Source of the DNA: Carboxylicivirga sp. M1479
GTDB lineage: Bacteria > Bacteroidota > Bacteroidia > Bacteroidales > Marinilabiliaceae
Assembly: GCF_007097485.1 (NCBI RefSeq)
Contig: NZ_VKDE01000004.1
Location: 62,001-126,000 of the forward strand
Length of the DNA stretch: 64,000 nucleotides
Direction: 5' to 3'
This document shows positions 43,697 through 54,000 of this stretch, in pieces. The notes below the pieces were generated by a model. The model did no database searches, was not told the DNA's origin, and was given only the letters and a program-made list of their open reading frames with translations. A program made the translations under genes and the position numbers. Each line of letters starts with the position of its first letter. Position 1 is the stretch's first letter.

Positions 43697-45937
43697 ATGA
43701 ACAGATTGGCAACAAGATTAATATTGGTGGCAGCATGCTTTTTAATGGTGTGTTGTGCTACTCAGGAAATTACCAAAGAAGAGAAGCAGATTGAAGAGCT
43801 GTTGGCTCAAATGTCTATTGACGACAAAATTGGACAAACCGCTTTAAGAGGTACTTCCAGTCGAGTAAAAGGGGCATTGTCTGAGGAATTTAAACAAGCC
43901 GTTCGTGATGGACAGGTAGGCAGCGTACTCAATGTGATGAATGTTGAATATGTCAAGGAGTTGCAAGGTATCGCTGTTGAAGAGAGTCGATTGGGTATTC
44001 CACTTATTTTTGCCCGTGATGTGATTCACGGTTTTAAAACCATCTTCCCCATTCCTATTGGTTTAGCAGCCAGTTGGGATGAGCAAACAGCTTATGACTG
44101 TGCTCGTGTTTCGGCCCTTGAAGCTTCGTCTCAAGGTATTCGCTGGACTTTTGCTCCCATGCTAGATATTGCTCGTGATAGCCGTTGGGGAAGAGTGGCC
44201 GAGTCGCCGGGGGAAGATCCATATTTAGCATCGATTTTGGCCAAAGCATACATCAGAGGTTTCCAAGGGGATAGTTTATCAGACCCAAGCTCTATGGCAG
44301 CTTGTGCCAAGCACTTTTTGGGGTATGGAGCGGCCATTGGTGGGCGTGATTATAATTCGGTAGTTATCCATAACGCGGAAATGCAAAACATATATCTACC
44401 TCCGTTTAAGGCAGCTATAGATGCAGGATCGGCCACCATTATGTCTTCATTCAATGATATAAACGGTATTCCTGCCACAGGCAATCGATTTATTCTGCGC
44501 GATATATTACGCGACCAGCTGGGTTTTAATGGCTTTGTAGTGAGTGACTGGAATTCGGTAACAGAAATGATACCACATGGCTTTGCAGCTGATGAAAAGG
44601 AAGCCGGCAAACTATCCGCCATTGCAGGTTTAGACATGGAAATGACTAGTGCCGCATACCAGAAGCATTTAAAACAACTCATTGAATCGGGGGAAGTGAG
44701 CATGGATGTGCTAGATGACATGGTACGAAACATCCTAAGGGTAAAAATACAACTGGGGCTTTTCGAATCGCCATACATACCTGATCATCATCCAGGACAG
44801 ATGTACGCAGATGAAAGTTTGGCATCGGCATATGATGCTGCAGTTAATAGCTTTGTGTTGCTTAAAAACAACAAAGTATTGCCATTAAATACAAGCGACA
44901 AGATTTTTTTAACCGGGCCTTTGTCCGATGCACCACATGATCAATTAGGTACCTGGTCGTTTGATGGTGATAAGGCGCACACCGTAACGGTAAAAGATGC
45001 CTTTGAAAGTAATTCATCCACACAGTTTATTAATGGTTTGAATTATAGTCGTGATACATCAAAGAAACAGTTTAGAGCCACGCTAGCTAAGGCTCAAAAA
45101 GCCGATGTGATAGTTTTTGTTGGTGGAGAAGAGGCTATCCTCTCAGGCGAGGCACACAGTCGTGCCGATATCCGTTTACCCGGTATTCAAGAAGAATTAC
45201 TTCTTGAACTCAGTCAAACGGGTAAGCCAATTGTATTGGTAATAATGGCGGGACGACCAATAAATATTATGGCTGTATTGCCACATGTAGATGCTGTTTT
45301 GATGGCCTGGCATCCAGGTACGAATGGAGGGCCGGCCTTGTATGATGTATTGACCGGCAGTAGAGAGCCAGGGGGCAGATTACCTATCACCTGGCCCAAA
45401 AGTGCAGGGCAGTCGCCTATCTATTATAATCAAAAGAATACTGGCCGTCCGGCCGATAAGGAATCGTTCGTTCATATGGATGATATCCCGGTTGGCGCCT
45501 GGCAAAGTTCACTTGGGAATAAAAGCCATTATCTGGATGCTGGATTTTTACCAGCCTTTCCTTTTGGTTATGGACTGACCTATACTAGTTTTGATTATTC
45601 CAATTTGCAGCTTTCGGATACGACAATGAATGATGCGGGTAATATAAAGATGATTGTTACCCTAACCAATACAGGCAGCCGAAAAGGAACAGAAATAGTG
45701 CAACTGTATTTGCAAGATCAAACAGCCAGTATTACTCGTCCGGTAAAAGAGTTGAAGGATTATCAAAAGGTAACTTTGTTAGCCGGTGAGTCTCGCGAAA
45801 TTGAATTTATTATTAACGCTTCGCAGCTCACATTTTATAATAATGATAATAAAATGGTGTTGGAACCTGGTGTTTTTAATGTTTTTGTTGGAGGTAACTC
45901 TCAGCATGTACTCTCTAACTCCTTTCGTTTTGAATAG
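43697..45937 (+). CDS. GH3 beta-glucosidase-like lipoprotein (second copy)
   Basis: Start at ATG 43697, giving a lipoprotein signal (MNRLATRLILVAACFLMVCC); the GTG at 43658 is upstream in the same frame. The GH3 barrel shows IDDKIGQTALRG, FARDVIHGFKTIFPIPIGLAASWD and WGRVAESPGEDP. The nucleophile is Asp284 in GFVVSDWNSV. The second domain has NSFVLLKNNKVLPL and FVGGEEAILSGEAHSRADI. A fibronectin III-like C-terminal domain has TRPVKELKDYQKV. About 746 aa. The residues after the nucleophile differ from the 26142 enzyme, so the two GH3 enzymes probably cut different linkages or side chains. It lies just after the CE4 gene. Confidence 0.92.
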   Translation: MNRLATRLILVAACFLMVCCATQEITKEEKQIEELLAQMSIDDKIGQTALRGTSSRVKGALSEEFKQAVRDGQVGSVLNVMNVEYVKELQGIAVEESRLGIPLIFARDVIHGFKTIFPIPIGLAASWDEQTAYDCARVSALEASSQGIRWTFAPMLDIARDSRWGRVAESPGEDPYLASILAKAYIRGFQGDSLSDPSSMAACAKHFLGYGAAIGGRDYNSVVIHNAEMQNIYLPPFKAAIDAGSATIMSSFNDINGIPATGNRFILRDILRDQLGFNGFVVSDWNSVTEMIPHGFAADEKEAGKLSAIAGLDMEMTSAAYQKHLKQLIESGEVSMDVLDDMVRNILRVKIQLGLFESPYIPDHHPGQMYADESLASAYDAAVNSFVLLKNNKVLPLNTSDKIFLTGPLSDAPHDQLGTWSFDGDKAHTVTVKDAFESNSSTQFINGLNYSRDTSKKQFRATLAKAQKADVIVFVGGEEAILSGEAHSRADIRLPGIQEELLLELSQTGKPIVLVIMAGRPINIMAVLPHVDAVLMAWHPGTNGGPALYDVLTGSREPGGRLPITWPKSAGQSPIYYNQKNTGRPADKESFVHMDDIPVGAWQSSLGNKSHYLDAGFLPAFPFGYGLTYTSFDYSNLQLSDTTMNDAGNIKMIVTLTNTGSRKGTEIVQLYLQDQTASITRPVKELKDYQKVTLLAGESREIEFIINASQLTFYNNDNKMVLEPGVFNVFVGGNSQHVLSNSFRFE

Positions 45938-45973
45938 GAAATAGAGGTCTTGAAAAGAAATAAAAAATGATTA

Positions 45974-47446
45974 ATGATGAGAAATAGTTATTTATTGACC
46001 CTGCTAATTACCGTATTACTGCTAAATGTCGGGGAAGCATCGGGCAAGAAACGTCCGAATATATTGTTTATCGAATGCGACGATTTAATGCCGCGATTTA
46101 TGAATAAAGTGGGCGATGGTTTTGGCATCACACCCAACCTGGATCAGTTGGCCACAGATGGGGTTTATTTTAAAAACTCGGTGTGTCAGGCACCCATGTG
46201 TGCACCGTCGCGAAATGGGTTATTAACCAACCTGTATCCGCACGAATTGGGCTTTTACCGTAACGGACATCGCAAGTTACTACCTAATGATGTATGGACA
46301 TTTCCACAAGAACTGCAAAAACATGGCTACACAACAGCGTATATCGGAAAAACTCATATGCGCCCAAAATCCTTTAAGCAGTCAAAAGAAGAGGCCTTGT
46401 TGAGTTATGGTTTTGATTATGCCAAGGCTACAGGTGAACGTTACCAGCTGTGGAAAAAGCTAAACGTCAAAAAACCATATGGAAAACAAGATGTGTTTAT
46501 TAAGTTTCTAAAGGACGAAGGGAAATATGAGCAGTTTCTGGAGGATAATAAACATGGTGCCTGGTCGTGGTACAGTCATAGCACCATGGATGATGATGTG
46601 CATTATCTGGATGGTTACACCACCATGGTAGGTAAAAACTGGCTAGAGACGCAAAGAGATGCTGAAAAACCATTCTTTTTGTGGTTTAACTTCTGTTTGC
46701 CACACGATCCGTATGATGCACCTAGTCAATATCAACAAGCCGCCAAAGCCATTGATATTCCTGCTGCTAAAACCGCTAACTTTGGTCATGAAGTGCCCGA
46801 ATTGTTAACCAAGGACTCGCATGGTAAATTACCGAATGCTGAAAACCTGGCTCGCAGACGAGAAGGGGAAGTTGCTAATGTGATGTTTATGGATAAGATG
46901 ATTGGAAACCTGGTAGAACAGCTAAAAGAAAGTGGCTTGTATGACAATACCGTGATCGTTTTCTTTTCTGATCATTCCATTTTTCTTGGCAACCATGGCA
47001 TCGACGGTAAAGGTTCTTTGTTTGAAGAGTCTCTGCTGGCATCATTAATTGTAAGTTATCCAAAATATTTTCAAAAAGATGTGGTATCGGACATGCCAGT
47101 TGAGTTGATGGATTTAGTGCCGACAGCCTTTGAATTAGCGGGGATTAAAAAGCCTGAGAAAACGGCGCAGAATGGCAAAAGTATTGTGCCTGTATTATCA
47201 GGTAAAATCGAATCGGTTCGTAAGTATGCTATTTCAGAAATATGGCAGGCACAGGCAGTGAGTGGATCGCGCTTTCGCTTAATCGCAACGGAATTAGGCC
47301 ATGAGTTTTTGTACGATCATGATATTGATCCATATGAAATGAATAATGTGGCAGAACAACACCCTGAAGTAGTGAATGAGATGAAGGACTATCTTGAGCG
47401 ATGGAAAGCATCAACAGGTGAGTTTATTAAACCAAATACCTACTAA
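45974..47446 (+). CDS. S1-type sulfatase, secreted
   Basis: 490 aa. Starts MMRNSYLLTLLITVLLLNVGEASG, a signal peptide. PNILFIECDDLMPRFMNKVG has Cys instead of the small residue before the first metal Asp. Maturation motif CAPSR with Cys76, followed by NGLLTNLYPHELGFYRNGHR. IGKTHMRP replaces GKWH. FFSDHSIFLGNHGIDGKGSLFEES is the later metal block. The sequence is unlike the other nine sulfatases, so it represents another subfamily and probably another sulfate position. It follows the GH3 gene by 36 nt and precedes the GH5 gene by 24 nt. Confidence 0.88.
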   Translation: MMRNSYLLTLLITVLLLNVGEASGKKRPNILFIECDDLMPRFMNKVGDGFGITPNLDQLATDGVYFKNSVCQAPMCAPSRNGLLTNLYPHELGFYRNGHRKLLPNDVWTFPQELQKHGYTTAYIGKTHMRPKSFKQSKEEALLSYGFDYAKATGERYQLWKKLNVKKPYGKQDVFIKFLKDEGKYEQFLEDNKHGAWSWYSHSTMDDDVHYLDGYTTMVGKNWLETQRDAEKPFFLWFNFCLPHDPYDAPSQYQQAAKAIDIPAAKTANFGHEVPELLTKDSHGKLPNAENLARRREGEVANVMFMDKMIGNLVEQLKESGLYDNTVIVFFSDHSIFLGNHGIDGKGSLFEESLLASLIVSYPKYFQKDVVSDMPVELMDLVPTAFELAGIKKPEKTAQNGKSIVPVLSGKIESVRKYAISEIWQAQAVSGSRFRLIATELGHEFLYDHDIDPYEMNNVAEQHPEVVNEMKDYLERWKASTGEFIKPNTY

Positions 47447-47470
47447 CGATATTCTTAGAATCTATTTCCC

Positions 47471-48565
47471 ATGAAAACATTAAGCTTATCATTAATTTTA
47501 GTTCTTAGTTTTTTATTGTCCAATGCTCAGGAAAATACCTTAGCAGGATTTGAAATTCAGAATAACAAACAATTGCGGTTTGTACGAGATATGGGCGTAG
47601 GCTGGAATCTTGGAAATACACTTGATTCTAAAGGGAAGGATGAAACAGCATGGGCCAATCCTAAAGCCACCAAGGAGCTTGTTAATGTTATAAAAGAAAA
47701 GGGTTTTAATACGCTAAGAGTGCCGGTGACCTGGCAATACCATATTGGAGCTGGTCCTCACTATCAAATAGAGTCGGCTTGGTTAAATCGAGTGGAAGAG
47801 GTTGTAAATTATGGTTTGGACAATAAAATGTACGTGATTATTAATATTCATCATGATGAAGAATGGGTAATCGCAACCTATAAGGAGTGTGAGAGAGTGA
47901 AGCAACAACTGAGCAAGGTGTGGACTCAAATTGCTGAACATTTTAAAAACTACCCCGATAAACTAATATTTGAAACCTTAAATGAAGTGCGATTAAAAGA
48001 TACACCTGAGGAATGGAATGGGGGTAGTGCTGAAAGTCGTGACTGCCTCAATCAGTTTCACCAAGTGTGTGTCGATGCTATCAGAGCCACTGGGAATCGA
48101 AATAAGCAACGTTATCTGATGATATCACCTTATGCTGCATCATCGATACCAAATGCTCTAAATGATTTTTATTTGCCCGACGATAAAAACCTTATTGTAT
48201 CGATCCATAATTATTACCCTTGGAAGTTGTGCCTTGAAAAGACACGCAAAAACTGGGGGACTGAAAAGGATAAGATGGAACTAGACAAAGAGTTTGACCG
48301 CTTAGTAGCAAAATATTTATCCAAGGGTATACCGGTTGTTATGGGAGAATGGGGGACCATGAATAATGAAAATACCCAGGATCGTATCAGGCATGCCGAA
48401 TATTACTCGGCAGCATGCTTGAAAAGAGGAATCTGTCCTATTTGGTGGGACAATGGTTATCCTCACGAGTTTGCTATTATTGATCGCAAAAATAACGAAT
48501 GGCTATTTCCCGAAATAGCAGATGCTATCATACAGTCGCAAATAATTTTTTCTACGACTAAATAG
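47471..48565 (+). CDS. GH5 endo-beta-glucanase (GH5_4-like)
   Basis: 364-aa retaining endo-glycanase with a TIM barrel. The signal peptide is 1-19 (ending NAQ). GVGWNLGNTLDSKGKDETAW, GFNTLRVPVTWQYHIG and YVIINIHHDEEW are the conserved GH5 blocks and closely resemble GH5 subfamily 4, which includes endoglucanases and xyloglucanases. Acid/base Glu172 in FETLNEVR and nucleophile Glu293 in VVMGEWGT are both present. No lipobox and no T9SS tail are seen, so it may act in the periplasm. In this context it points to a beta-1,4-glucan or xyloglucan-type main chain. It is the last gene of the core cluster; a stem-loop follows its stop. Confidence 0.92.
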   Translation: MKTLSLSLILVLSFLLSNAQENTLAGFEIQNNKQLRFVRDMGVGWNLGNTLDSKGKDETAWANPKATKELVNVIKEKGFNTLRVPVTWQYHIGAGPHYQIESAWLNRVEEVVNYGLDNKMYVIINIHHDEEWVIATYKECERVKQQLSKVWTQIAEHFKNYPDKLIFETLNEVRLKDTPEEWNGGSAESRDCLNQFHQVCVDAIRATGNRNKQRYLMISPYAASSIPNALNDFYLPDDKNLIVSIHNYYPWKLCLEKTRKNWGTEKDKMELDKEFDRLVAKYLSKGIPVVMGEWGTMNNENTQDRIRHAEYYSAACLKRGICPIWWDNGYPHEFAIIDRKNNEWLFPEIADAIIQSQIIFSTTK

Positions 48566-48585
48566 CAGTAATATAGAACCTGAAT

Positions 48586-48626
48586 GGGATAGGTTAAAAG
48601 TGCTCATTGCCATTTTGAACTATCCC
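48586..48626 (+). terminator. Stem-loop after the GH5 gene, possible terminator
   Basis: Outer stem GGGATAG (48586-48592) / CTATCCC (48620-48626), extended inward by imperfect pairing of GTTAAAAGTG with CATTTTGAA. It is close behind the last gene of the core cluster. There is no T-tract, so the role is uncertain. The rest of the 48566-48981 gap holds only the small minus-strand ORF described next. Confidence 0.45.
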
Positions 48627-48710
48627 CACACTCCATTATAAATGCACTGCATAGCGTATGACATTCTTTAGTAGAGAGTATAGATAGGGAAAACAACCTA
48701 ATGGCATTCT

Positions 48711-48809
48711 TTATTTTTTAAATTGAGTAATTGTATCAGCAATAGCTAAAATAATGGCTGTACTTACGGTTGTTATAACGGCGATTAAAAAGATCTTAAA
48801 TATTAGCAT
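48711..48809 (-). CDS. Possible 32-aa single-pass membrane peptide
   Basis: Small open frame below usual gene-calling length. Translation starts MLIFKIFLIAVITTVSTAII and ends in a short polar tail with two lysines (TQFKK). The middle 20 residues are hydrophobic enough for one membrane helix, and the charged end would stay on one side. It lies alone in a 416-nt gap, on the minus strand, downstream of the TPR/LuxR gene on the same strand. I do not recognise a family. It could be a chance frame; conservation in relatives would decide. Confidence 0.35.
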   Translation of the reverse strand: MLIFKIFLIAVITTVSTAIILAIADTITQFKK

Positions 48810-48981
48810 AATTTTCAGTTTTAAAGTGATTGTTAGTACAAGCAATTATGCAATGCTTATGCCAAAGCGAGATGTTAACTTACCCTTTAACGTCTTTTAA
48901 TATTCGGAAGCAAATTTATGAACGTGCCCCCCGTAAATATTAATGGTGTTTTGCAATATGGAATATTTGGTTTAAGAAATG

Positions 48982-50625
48982 CTAAAACCCTTCAAGATAG
49001 GTGATCAAATTCGTGTCCTTTCCTGTCAATTCGAGACGTTTACGAAGACGTCCGCGTGCAACCTCAACTCCTCTTACTGTTTGGTGTGTTATAGCTGCAA
49101 TTTCTTTCGAGGTCATATTCAATCTTAAAAGTGCGCACAGCCTTTCTTCCGAAGGGGTTATTTCTGAATGCTTAGCCCTTATTTGTTCGTAAAAGTCTTT
49201 ATGTACCTGATTGAAACGCAGCTCAAATTCTTGCCATACTTCATTATCCGATTGCGACTGCAGGTTATAAATAATTCGCTGTAATGGTTTCTTGTTTTCC
49301 TCTTTGAGTTTTTCTTTTAGACTTATAAGGTTTTTAGCCACATTATTTAAAAGTTCATTCTTCTGAACTAAATACATCACATTGGTTGTTAATTCTCTAT
49401 TTTTGGTTTCTACCTCAACTTCAAGCTTCGAGTTTTCAAGTTGCACTTTTTTCTTTTGCATTCGAAGCAGAAAAAGTACCAAAATTGCTATTAAGAGTAT
49501 GGCTAATAATACAATTATTAAAATAGTATAGAACGACTTTATTTTGGCTTTTTCTAGCTTGTTGCTCTCTTCGATTTTATCAACCTCAAATGAAATTTGT
49601 AATTGCGAAAGCTGATTAACCTTTTGCTCGTTAATCAGGCTGTCACTAAGTGATTTGTATAGCTTGTGCTGTTCAAGTGCTTCCTTATATAACCCTTTTG
49701 ATTCGTATATCTCATACAAGAACATATGCGATATTTTCTGTGGTTCTAATATATTAACACTCTGAGCAATTGCTAAGGATTTTTTTGCGGCCCACTCAGC
49801 GCTGTCTACTTTATTAGTTGTGGAGTAGTAATTTGATAAAAAATAGTACGATTTGGCCAAGCCCTCCAATTCTTCATCTTCCTGCCTAATCGTAATGGCT
49901 TTCATAAGATGCTCCCTAGCTATATCGAAATTACCATTTGATATTTCAATTTTCCCCAGGTTATTGTTGATTGAACCAATTATGTGTCTGAAATTTATTT
50001 CTTTTGCTACCTGTAATGCCCGTTGGTAATAAATAATGGCATCTTCACTTTTACCAATGCTTTCGTAAGCACTGGCTATGTTATTATATATTTGCGGCAG
50101 AAAGCGTTTGAATTTTTCGTTTTCCTCTTCGTTAAGTTGATAAAAGTAATCGATTGCCTGTTTGTAAAATTCAATTGCATTGGTGAAATTTTCCAGGCGA
50201 TCGTAGATCATACCCGTATTATTGTAGGTACGTACGAGTCCAACACTGTTGTTTAGTTCCTTAAAGCCATTAATAGCACTTAGGTAATCTTCTAAGGCAT
50301 CGTCATAATCACCCAAGTAATAGTGGGTAGCCCCATTTTCCAATTGAAATTCCGCCAGCCATCGTTTATCCTTATTATCGCTGGCTAATGTTTGTCCCTG
50401 ATTTCCAAATAAAATAGATTTTTTAAGATCATACCTGCGCGTTAGTTTAACAAGTTGCATTAATAGGGTATACTTCTTACCTATATCCTGTTCGTTTTTC
50501 AGTCGATAAGATAAACTATCCTCCTGAACAACATCATTGGCTTGTGCGCATATGGTGTTACTTAACAGGATTAAGCTCCATAATACTACTAATAAAGATG
50601 TCCTATTTCGTTTTTTATTCACCAT
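48982..50625 (-). CDS. TPR-containing membrane regulator with LuxR-type C-terminal HTH
   Basis: Start chosen at 50625 (MVNKKRNRTSLLVVLWSLI..., signal-like segment); an ATG at 50709 adds 28 residues ahead of it. Tetratricopeptide repeats fill about 60-330 (GATHYYLGDYDDALEDY, YNNTGMIYDRLENFTNAIEFY). One membrane helix lies at about 364-388. A coiled-coil stretch (about 390-450) follows, then a LuxR/GerE-like HTH (about 490-545: ITPSEERLCALLRLNMTSKEIA, RGVEVARGRLRKRL). Proteins of this layout sit in the inner membrane with TPRs in the periplasm and bind DNA in the cytoplasm. Genes for T9SS surface proteins are read away from it, so it may control them. Ligand unknown. Confidence 0.82.
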   Translation of the reverse strand: MVNKKRNRTSLLVVLWSLILLSNTICAQANDVVQEDSLSYRLKNEQDIGKKYTLLMQLVKLTRRYDLKKSILFGNQGQTLASDNKDKRWLAEFQLENGATHYYLGDYDDALEDYLSAINGFKELNNSVGLVRTYNNTGMIYDRLENFTNAIEFYKQAIDYFYQLNEEENEKFKRFLPQIYNNIASAYESIGKSEDAIIYYQRALQVAKEINFRHIIGSINNNLGKIEISNGNFDIAREHLMKAITIRQEDEELEGLAKSYYFLSNYYSTTNKVDSAEWAAKKSLAIAQSVNILEPQKISHMFLYEIYESKGLYKEALEQHKLYKSLSDSLINEQKVNQLSQLQISFEVDKIEESNKLEKAKIKSFYTILIIVLLAILLIAILVLFLLRMQKKKVQLENSKLEVEVETKNRELTTNVMYLVQKNELLNNVAKNLISLKEKLKEENKKPLQRIIYNLQSQSDNEVWQEFELRFNQVHKDFYEQIRAKHSEITPSEERLCALLRLNMTSKEIAAITHQTVRGVEVARGRLRKRLELTGKDTNLITYLEGF

Positions 50626-50934
50626 ACACCTGCTTTGAATCCCGAGTAATAAAGCTCTAAAATACTCAATTAATTTCAATAAACAGGATCTGAGTTTTTG
50701 TGCTCTCAATCGTTGAATTGTAGCTTGAGAGGTGTTAATGGGCAGTTATTCAGCAGGATGTAGTTTTTTGTGAGAGGTGATTTTTTATGAAATACTTAAC
50801 TCAAAAACGTTATGCTGAGGTTTTGTGACAGGTATGAGATGTTGTGAGATGCCACATTTTTTGAAGTACGCATCAAAAATTAGCTGATTTGCATTGATCC
50901 TTAAAATGTATAACCCAAAATAACAATCTGAGGG
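50626..50934. promoter_or_regulatory. Divergent intergenic region between the TPR/LuxR gene and the surface-protein genes
   Basis: About 310 nt. It must carry promoters in both directions. No convincing Bacteroidota -33/-7 pair was found. A 13-codon frame at 50787 is too short to count. Confidence 0.35.
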
Positions 50935-51072
50935 ATGAAAAGCGAGATAAGTGATAAAGACATCTACCGACTGATAAAAAAACGAGAAGAAGAGAATAAG
51001 GTCTTCAAAAAACTCCTTCAGGAATTAGACAAGACAAAATCAAAAAAGACACATAAGAAGAAAGTACGTTAG
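50935..51072 (+). CDS. Possible 45-aa basic coiled-coil protein
   Basis: ATG 50935 to TAG 51070-51072. The product begins MKSEISDKDIYRLIKKREEE and ends in a run rich in Lys and His (KKTHKKKVR). Nearly every residue is charged or helix-forming, with heptad-like Leu/Ile/Phe spacing, so it may be a small helical, nucleic-acid-binding or partner-binding protein. It ends 14 nt before the giant subtilase gene, fitting a shared transcript. I do not recognise a family. The length is too short for confident gene calling. Confidence 0.4.
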   Translation: MKSEISDKDIYRLIKKREEENKVFKKLLQELDKTKSKKTHKKKVR

Positions 51073-51086
51073 TTAAAAGCAACAAA

Positions 51087-54000
51087 ATGAATAGATCTAC
51101 TCAGTTAATAAAATGGTTTTTTATGCTGTTTGGCGTGTTACTAATAAGTACCGTAAACGCACAAAGCATTCAAAAGTATGAAAACGGACAACTCAAGGGA
51201 GCTTTTAAAATTAAGCTGAAGCCCGAATTAGTTGTTTCTCCCTCAGGTTTAGAATCAAGCAATGTCAGCGGATACTCTACTGTTGGTATTGAAAAGCTTG
51301 ATCAATTAAATATTCAATATCAGGCAGTGAAAATGGAACGCCTGTTTCCATATTCTCCAAAGCACTATTTAAAACACCAAAAGCATGGGCTTCACTTATG
51401 GTATAAAGTTAATGTTGAGTCAGAGGCCGAATTGGAGCAAGTAATTAAGGCTTATGGTAATTTGATTGAAGTTGAACAGGCAGAACCCTTTTATGAGAAA
51501 AGCTTGGTACCGCATACCATCGTAGAAGCACCTGCTAATATGTCAAATACCAAAGGCTTAAAAAGTACATCGCCATATAGCGACCCACGTTTTGATGAGC
51601 AGTGGCATTACCATAACACTAGTGATAATGTGGGTACGCCAGGTGCTGATATCAACTTGCTTAAAGCTTGGGAGAAACAAGTAGGTCATCCTGATGTGAT
51701 TGTGGCAGTAATTGACCAAGGTGTTGATTATTCACACGAAGATTTGGCGGCCAACATGTGGGTGAATGAAGCTGAATTAAACGGAACGCCGGGCGAAGAT
51801 AGTGATGGAAATGGCTATATCGATGATATTTATGGTTTCGACTTTGTGAATATGGATGGCGATGTGAAACCATTAAATCATGGAACGCATGTGGCAGGAA
51901 CGGTAGCTGCTGTAAACAATAACGGTATTGGTGTTGCCGGTGTAGCCGGAGGTTCAGGTAATGGCGATGGCGTGCGCATTATGTCGTGCATGATAATGTC
52001 GGATAGTGGAGCTGGTAGCGCTGAGGCGGCTTTTGTATATGCGGCCGATAACGGTGCTGTAATAGCGCAGAATAGCTGGGGATGGAACGAGCCTGGTATT
52101 TATGAGCAATCGATTTTAGATGCCATTGATTATTTTATTGAGGAGGCTGGTCAATATGAGAATAGCCCAATGAAGGGTGGTCTTGTGCTTTTCGCATCGG
52201 GTAATAATGGCGATGAAGGTGAATACTGGCCAGGTTGTTACGATAAAGTAATAGCTGTTTCATCAACCGGAAAAGACAATGAGGTAGCACCCTATTCAAA
52301 CTACGGTGAGTGGGTTGATATTACCGCGCCAGGTGGTAATGTTGACAATGGCCAAAATAATGGTGTATTAAGTACTATGCCAGGCGATAGCTATGGGTTT
52401 TACGATGGTACATCAATGGCTTGTCCGCATGTGTCTGGTGTTGCAGCTCTCATAGTTTCAGAGTATAAAGGAGCTAATTTCGATAATGAAATGTTAGCAA
52501 CACGTTTGTTGGGTGGCGTTAATGTACTAGATACCATGCCGATTAATGAGCGTTATGTTGGTAAAGTTGGTCTTGGCGGTATTGATGCCTATTTGGCTTT
52601 ACAACAGGATAATGGTATTGCACCAGAGCCAATTGACGATTTCAAAAGCGAAGGAGTATCTAGTACCTTTGCCTTTTTTTTATGGACAGTACCTGTTGAT
52701 GAGGACGATGATGCACCGCGTTATTTCAAATTATATTACTCCGAAGAATCTTTCGATAACACAAGCCTTGATGGCGTTGACAACAAACGATTTAATACGA
52801 ATTTGTCGGCTGGCGAATTAATCAATTATGAGTTAAAAGGTTTACAAGCAAATACACGGTATTATGCAGCAGTTACTGCAATCGACCGTTGGGGAAATGA
52901 ATCGCCGTTATCATCAATACTTGAAATAGAAACGAACAAAGGCCCTGTTATTGAATTAGACAAAGAGCTTTTGGACTTTGATGTCGATGTGAGTGTTGAT
53001 ACACTTTCTCAACAGCAGTTTAATATTACCAATACAGGCGAGGGGCTGTTAAAGTGGGATGTGAAAGCGCATCATGTTAAAAACATTGACACTTATTCAA
53101 CGCTTGAACCGCGTAAGTTGTATGCTGTAAATCCATCTTCAATTACCCAAGCTGAAGTGACAGATTTTAAGGTCAGCAATAGTAATTTAATATCTCCATA
53201 TGCTCAGAAACCTGAGGACAGGTATATGCATTATTTTGATGCATCGCTTTTAACAGAAACACTGACGGCTATTGGAGAATCAAACAAAGACATACCTAAT
53301 TCATCAGCCATTCATTTTGAAATATTTAACCCTGCGGGATGGAATTTGACTGGTGCTGAAATAGGACTGTTTTTTGATGAAGCACCAAAGGAGCATTTAT
53401 ATGTGGAGGTGTATGAGGGGGGAGATATCTCCACCGCACGTTTAATTCACACTCAAACATTTACAGTTGATGGTTCTGGTCCATTTTTTAAGGCGATTGA
53501 TTTCGACAAGCAAATGTTCTTTAAGCAAGGCGATGAGTTTTTCTTGGTATTTCATGTGCCACCAGGATATAAATATCCATTTTTGGGATCCCAGGGTCTA
53601 ACTTTAGGGTCTACCGATCATCAATATTTTAGCACTGATCAGGGGGAAACATGGGACCTGTTGCGCGATGTGTACTACGACTATACTAAGGTGTGGGATG
53701 TGATTGCCTTGAACGAATTGGTTGAATTAGATACTTACTTTAAGATGTCGCCAAGCTCGGGTTATTTAAATCCCAACGAAAGTGCTTCTGTTGATGTTAC
53801 AGTTAATGCCAGTCAATTAATCAACGGTAATTATACGGCCAATATTGATGTGTTTGGCGATGGGTATGAGAACAACTGGAAAACACTTCAGGTTGAGTTT
53901 GATGTACTAGGTCAAAAGCACCAGCTGGAAAGCTCGGATATCGTCAATTTTGGAAATATTTTCATAGGCGAAAATGCAACTGAAAGCATCACTATCAGTA

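Noticed and set aside
50787-50828. 13-codon ORF upstream of the surface-protein block
   Set aside because: Too short and without a ribosome binding site or leader-peptide pattern.
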